Source: Eumeta japonica | Lineage: Eukaryota; Arthropoda; Insecta; Lepidoptera; Psychidae | Length of the DNA stretch: 64,000 nt | Direction of reading: 5' to 3' | Assembly (NCBI GenBank): GCA_005406025.1 | Contig: BGZK01000078.1 | Coordinates: forward strand, 310,001-374,000 | Shown: positions 59,091-64,000 of the stretch, piece by piece | Layout of the letters: each line of letters starts with the position of its first letter | How positions within the stretch are numbered: position 1 is the first letter of the stretch | The notes under the pieces: model-generated | Database searches by the model: none | The model's input: the letters and a program-made list of their open reading frames with translations, nothing else | Told to the model about the DNA's origin: nothing | Position numbers and translations under genes: made by a program

Positions 59091-62000
59091 CGGATACAAC
59101 GAATTCGCTGCAATTTATAGATGGCGCATCCGCCTGCACATATGAGCTGCATACATTAAATTCGAAGGGGCGTGGCCATGCTCTTCGTATATTTCATGTA
59201 TGGGAGCCATATGCGCTTGGTACACAGATTCGCTGTCGTACTGTAAAGATCGCCGCGGTACTCGGCCTCCTCATTACTCCCTCCCTAGGCACAGTTTTAT
59301 ACGCAACTCATATGCGCATCACAATGATTTCATATTTATAGTTAAATATGATAAAACAATAAAACAAACAATACAAGAAATATTCCCGTAAAAACATAAT
59401 AAATATATACAACCAGCTAAAATAGACAAATGTTACACAATTAACGATTCCTAACACGTAATCCCTACTCGGGTAATAATAAGACAACTATTCAAATTAT
59501 TGAATTAACACACATAAAATACAATAAAACACAACAGAGTTCTTAACCTAAGTCCGTTTTTATAAATTGAAATAATACATTAATTTATACATTATCACTA
59601 AGACCGCGACTGCCCGGAACATTATGTGTATATATTACAAAATAAATACTGTTGTCATTCTCAAGTTAAATTGAACTTAAAAAGAAGCTTTCATATAAGC
59701 ACTGTTTGATAAAAAGCCATTCAATTCTACAGGAAAGATATTATCAGAAAAACAATAATACGAGAACGTGCGCATAGGAATCTACTGAATATTACATCAA
59801 ATATAATAATAATGACCTCATTAACTCATTAAAGTCCTACCAAATGCCTACTTAGGAAACTTCATCGATAATACGGATGAGTAATTTGCTCTACCAATTT
59901 CAGTATTTTTCTTTCGGTGTACGTGATTGTGCTTTCAATGAGATAAATAGATTCTTATTGGAAAAAAGAATAGCCCTTAAAATAAATTATGGTAAAAATC
60001 TTCGGGATTCTTCGCCTATACGAAAAAATTAATATATATAGTAATATCATAAATATATTGATATCGATAATTTATTAACCCTTAGTTTGCTCGTTTTTAA
60101 ATATAGTGAATCCTAACTACAATTACCGAATGAACCATCAATACAGTTAAGAAAAATGCTAGTAATGTTGTAATGTAAGTAAATTTTGTATTACATAAAA
60201 TTTATATCATAAAATCTTTTTTCGATGGATGATAGAAGATTACTTGTGATGATAGTTTATTAATAAGCTTTCTTAATTTCTCTTTCGTAATGGAGTAAGT
60301 GAAAACAATTTAAAACTAAAATAATAGGTTTGTCTTAATAAGTACTATGAGATTGTGATTTAAAGTTACGATATAAATAAATTTTGATTATACAACGTGA
60401 CAAATAAAAATATTCAAGTAAAAATCAACGTAATTTTTATTTACAACATATACCGAAAAAAAAAAATATTAAACGTAGCGAAGCACATTTGTATTCTAAA
60501 GCATAAAAATTTAAACGTCACAAGTTATAAAAAAAATCGATGCCTTTAATTAAACATTTTTTCCCTAAAAGACACTCGGTGCCACTGTCAAACCTTAAGG
60601 TGCAAACACACTCATTACATAGACGAATTTTTTTATGATGATCCTCACTATATAAAGGATAATTTTTCGATGTAAGCCAAACAAGTTATGTGTGGTTATA
60701 GCACAGATCATAAATTTTTTAAAAATAAATAAGTAATTCGTTCATTATTCTCGTGACCGATGCTCCAATTTGTCAGTTAAATTGACAACAAATAATCCAC
60801 GTTCTTGGAGATTTTAATCCTCATTTTGTTTTGGATAGAACAGTTTTAAATTATTTTAATTACATTTTAGCTCTACGACATTTAATACGCAAATTGAAAT
60901 TGACGTTCAAAATATCTTTATTTCATTCGTGTGATGGATCGGGCGCACGCGTATTGAACGCTTGACGGCCCATTTTTGGTTTTGCTGAACGGCTGACCAT
61001 TCGCAGTAGCGGCGTCTCGTCAACTTAGGTCGTCGAAATAATACCTCTAAATACTAGGTGTCTATAAAGTTGCAGAGCTTCACTTCCGATATGCTAATAC
61101 GTATGCAATGTACTATAGTAGATTATAGATTAAGTGCAGTATTGGGGTAGTGCAGGCTGAATGCAGCATACTCCTGCATTCTTATACTATTTTTTTGCAA
61201 TTTCCGGATTTGTCCTTTAAAGAGCGACCGGGTTGAATTTAAAGCATTCGAATTGAAGCGGCCCGGATCTCAAAACCTGTCCTCGATCGGAAGGCGTACA
61301 GTCGGGACAGATATGCTAATTTTCGACATTGATTCCGGGACGTTCCGTTACTTGGCGCTCCTGGACGATTACCGCCAGCGGTCGGCGATCTTGCCGTCAA
61401 GAGAGCCGTCAATATCTATGTCAGATGGTCGGCCCTATGAAGGATTAACGTGGTACTGTACTGCATATGTGTTTGATACATTTCGGAAGTAAAATTCATA
61501 TGAAATTATATCTTTATTAACAAAACAAACCTATATGTATAAAACTATACTATTATGTATATTATAAATTGCACCAAAAAAGCGACGGTTTCTATTTACG
61601 AATTAGGAGTTTGAAACTCGTCAATACAAACAGACTAAAAATAAGATACTGAATATGTTCAAGCCATGTGTACGTCGGAGTGCGCAGGAACGTTTCCATC
61701 GCGAATAGGTCTTAAAATGAAATTTGATATACGAATTCATATTTTACCACTCGTTCGGAAGGCAGTTTTTATTCAAGAAGAACGAGCAAGAAACAAAAAG
61801 GTAGCTCTTTTATAATGTCATCAATGCGTAACCAAAATAGAAATATATTTTAAGCTAGTTTATTTTTAGCGGATATTGACGATATTTGTTATAGCACATG
61901 TATTTATAATTATTACTGGCGTAATAAATAATTTGAAATAAATGATTAGGCTTCCGAATCCGTTACTATAAAGAAATACACTACAGATGAAAAAGCTGCG

Positions 62001-62259
62001 TTGTTATACTTTTTTCCACGTTTCTCGTACAGAATAGGTATATGCACTTTAGTCGCCTATAATTAGAGAAACAAGTAGGTATTTCAACTATTAAGCGTAG
62101 AACGAGTGCGATTAATATTGTACAGTACAACAAGTATACGAATTCATACACTGCCTTTCAACCGTCGAACCGGTCAACAGTGAATATGAAAATGATGTGT
62201 CCGCTTTTTAACAATGAGCACGGATTACCCGACTGCGGCGAATTTGTGAAATGTGAAAT
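59091..62259. other. Intergenic, nothing certain recognised
   Basis: AT-rich. 59105-59160 shares an inverted motif with 63157-63215 (see findings). The open frame 61253-61492 is GC-richer than its surroundings but I cannot assign it to a family. Confidence 0.4.
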
Positions 62260-62410
62260 GAAATGAATGTGAAAGCTTTGTGTGTGCTTCCGATGCCTGA
62301 AGGGCCGTTACATTAAGGTTCATGTATTCATTCAAGGTTCGTGTAGAGGAAAGCCCTGTAAGTCACGTCATGGTGGACATCATAGGCTACTCAACCAAGA
62401 ACGGACCACG
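62260..62410 (+). mobile_element. Possible BEL/Pao-type Gag zinc-knuckle fragment
   Basis: Reads CFRCLKGRYI, then SCRGKPCKSRHGGHHRLLNQ, resembling the Cys/His cluster and HHxLLH motif that follow it in BEL/Pao Gag-Pol proteins. The first His of the knuckle is not in place. Short and abutting a LINE fragment; identification tentative. Confidence 0.4.
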
Positions 62411-62479
62411 AGAGAAGATAATGAAGGGAGCGCCCAGACTACAGCCATCGTCACTGAGCACGTAGCGATATCAACAAAC

Positions 62480-62990
62480 AACGTCAATACAATGCGTGCG
62501 TTTTTTTTAAATTATTCCGGTTCATTCTCAATAAGGAGAATGCTGCACCCAGTATTCCGATTGCACTTACCGTTCCGAGCCAAAGTTATCCTGTACAAGG
62601 GCTACATCCGTTCTCGGCTCACTTACGTAGGTCCAGCATAGTACACACTCTGTTCCACATCACAGAGGTAGAGGATCCAAACCCAACAGAACATCGTTCT
62701 ACAGATGATTGTGGGAGCGGGGCGGTTTATCTTAAATTATGTTATCGCTCTCGACCTCCGCATTGAAACTGTAGAGGAATTTATCCAGCATATAGCTCGC
62801 CGGATGTACAACTTCGACGATCAGAGCCCCTATGAATTCCTCCGGAACATAGCTCCAATGCACGAGCGGTCACTGAGCGCCGACCGCTCCCAAGAGAACT
62901 TCTCAAGTCGCCTTCTCCGACCCGAGGGTGAAGCCCGGTCAGGCTCAATGAGAGATGCGACCATCATGAGATGAACCCCCCGAGGGGTTA
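62480..62990 (+). pseudogene. 3' end of a Jockey-type LINE reverse transcriptase ORF
   Basis: Reads LHLPFRAKVILYKGYIRSRL and TYVGPA (62563-62638), then IQTQQNIVLQMIVGAGRFIL (62679-62738), DLRIETVEEFIQHIARRMYN and LRNIAP. This is the conserved C-terminal tail after the polymerase domain in Jockey/insect LINE ORF2. A frame change near 62640-62700 and the lack of the polymerase itself mark a truncated fragment. Opposite strand to the LINE at 57365. Confidence 0.78.
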
Positions 62991-63739
62991 CTACCCACAC
63001 TGATCCTTGGGGTTGTATCCCCGATGAGAAGACGCTCGGGTTTGAGGTAAATATGCCCTCCGTCCCATATCTGCGACAATTGAGTCGAGAATGATCCATG
63101 ACGACGACGACGCTCATGCGTGAAATATTTAAAGTACATAGCTACTTCTTTTCGTTATAATGTGTGCAGTTCATATGTGCGCCATATATAAATTGCAGTG
63201 GAATTGGTGCATCTGTCGCAATTGTAATCCGACCTCCACTTCTGAAGCTCGTGCTGTAATAAACAAGTCTGAAAATCAAAACGCTGTCCATCATTTTGCT
63301 CACATACTGCAAGAATCCATACTCCGAGCCGACTGTGCAGGAAAATCCGAAGTGCGGGCTTACGCGGCAGTACTGAAATTGCCGTTACAGAAAGTATTTA
63401 TTAAGCGTTCTTTATTTTTTTTTAAATATTTTGAGGACATACGGTTTAGAAAATAAGGGGGGGCATATTTCCGTTACTTCTGAAACATATATTTCAGAAA
63501 AGATTCAGGTAATCAAGAAAATTGATTAAAATCCTTGAAATGTTTTTAAAAGAACTGTCGAAATGTATGCCGCAAGTTGATGTTTGCAACAAATTTTTTT
63601 TCTGCTTTTGTTATATGTGTAGAGTGCCCCCCTAGTAATCCTTATTTTTGTTATTTAACTACGAAATTAATTAGCAGCTTATGCAAGAATAATCCTAATT
63701 TCATCAACATACATCATCTAGTTTTTGAGTGAAATAACC
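62991..63739. other. Intergenic, LINE 3' flank and unassigned sequence
   Basis: 62980-63120 is probably the LINE 3' region (GC-richer). The open frame 63160-63456 has no family I can name. Confidence 0.4.
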
Positions 63740-63830
63740 GTGACATACGGGCGGACGGACGGACGAACGGATATGTCGAAACTACAAGGGTTCCGTTTTC
63801 GCTATTTTGGCTCGGAACCCTAAAAACCAA
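63740..63830 (+). repeat. 3' end of the acggacggacgg...gaaccctaaaaa repeat
   Basis: acgggcggacggacggacga, then ctacaagggttccgttttcg and ctcggaaccctaaaaa; same module as the right end of the nested insertion at 38220-38797. Confidence 0.7.
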
Positions 63831-64000
63831 GCATATTCGTCGTATTGTATGATTTATGTAATTATAGATTTTACTATACATCTACATTTTCCGTTAAAAA
63901 ATTTAAACTTCCTAAAATTAGGATAGTTATTAGTTTTAGACTGACTTTTTAAAATCGACTTCTGAATTATATTCATAGAAATTGTTTGACAATTTCCAGA

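Noticed and set aside
61253..61492. GC-richer 79-codon + strand open frame
   Set aside because: Could be a fragment of an element, but no motif supports any assignment, so not listed as a gene.
63160..63456. 98-codon + strand open frame near the right edge
   Set aside because: Its start lies in a repeated motif also found at 59105-59160, and the rest matches nothing I know.
1..64000. CRISPR arrays, operons, riboswitches or other prokaryotic systems
   Set aside because: Spliced genes, AATAAA signals and eukaryotic transposons show an animal nuclear genome; no regularly spaced direct-repeat array of CRISPR type was seen.

Overview
This window is eukaryotic, AT-rich and gene-poor. It has split genes with GT-AG introns, AATAAA signals and many decayed transposons. 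It most likely comes from an insect, and probably from a moth or butterfly. The reasons are two genes of the insect juvenile-hormone-binding-protein (JHBP)/takeout family, mariner, piggyBac and Jockey-type elements, and short interspersed repeats whose 3' ends (ggccggcaacgc..., acggacggacgg...gaaccctaaaaa) I recognise as typical of Lepidoptera. The species cannot be named from the sequence.

Two real genes can be supported, both on the + strand and paralogous to each other. The first (306-2794) enters from the left edge; only its last three coding exons are inside. The second (17904-28495) is complete: seven coding exons, 244 codons, signal peptide first, stop TGA at 28493, and two poly(A) signals just downstream. 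Exon phases and two exon boundaries match between them (the penultimate exon is 96 bases in both), so this is a tandem pair, probably part of a larger JHBP-like cluster to the left. The third exon of the second gene is easy to miss but is required to keep the frame.

The 15 kb between the genes holds a broken piggyBac transposase (9383-11783), a MITE with 71-bp inverted arms (13197-13514), and two inverted copies of the end of a Penelope-like retroelement with a GIY-YIG domain (14215-14985). Mariner copies lie inside introns of both JHBP genes.

From 28.6 kb to the end I see no host gene. The region holds remnants of at least two mariner lineages, a hAT transposase, a Jockey-type LINE on the - strand (57365-59090) and the 3' end of another on the + strand (62480-62990), a possible BEL/Pao zinc-knuckle fragment, at least eight copies of one SINE-like repeat, copies of a GGAATC/GGGATC-rich repeat that is tandemly amplified at 4110-4690, a nested insertion of one repeat in another (38095-38940), and several near-perfect palindromes, the best being 56 bp at 52741-52796 inside a larger foldback.

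I found no convincing new biological system. The most useful results are the reconstructed tandem JHBP-like pair, its unusual lack of the N-terminal cysteine pair, and the foldback elements.
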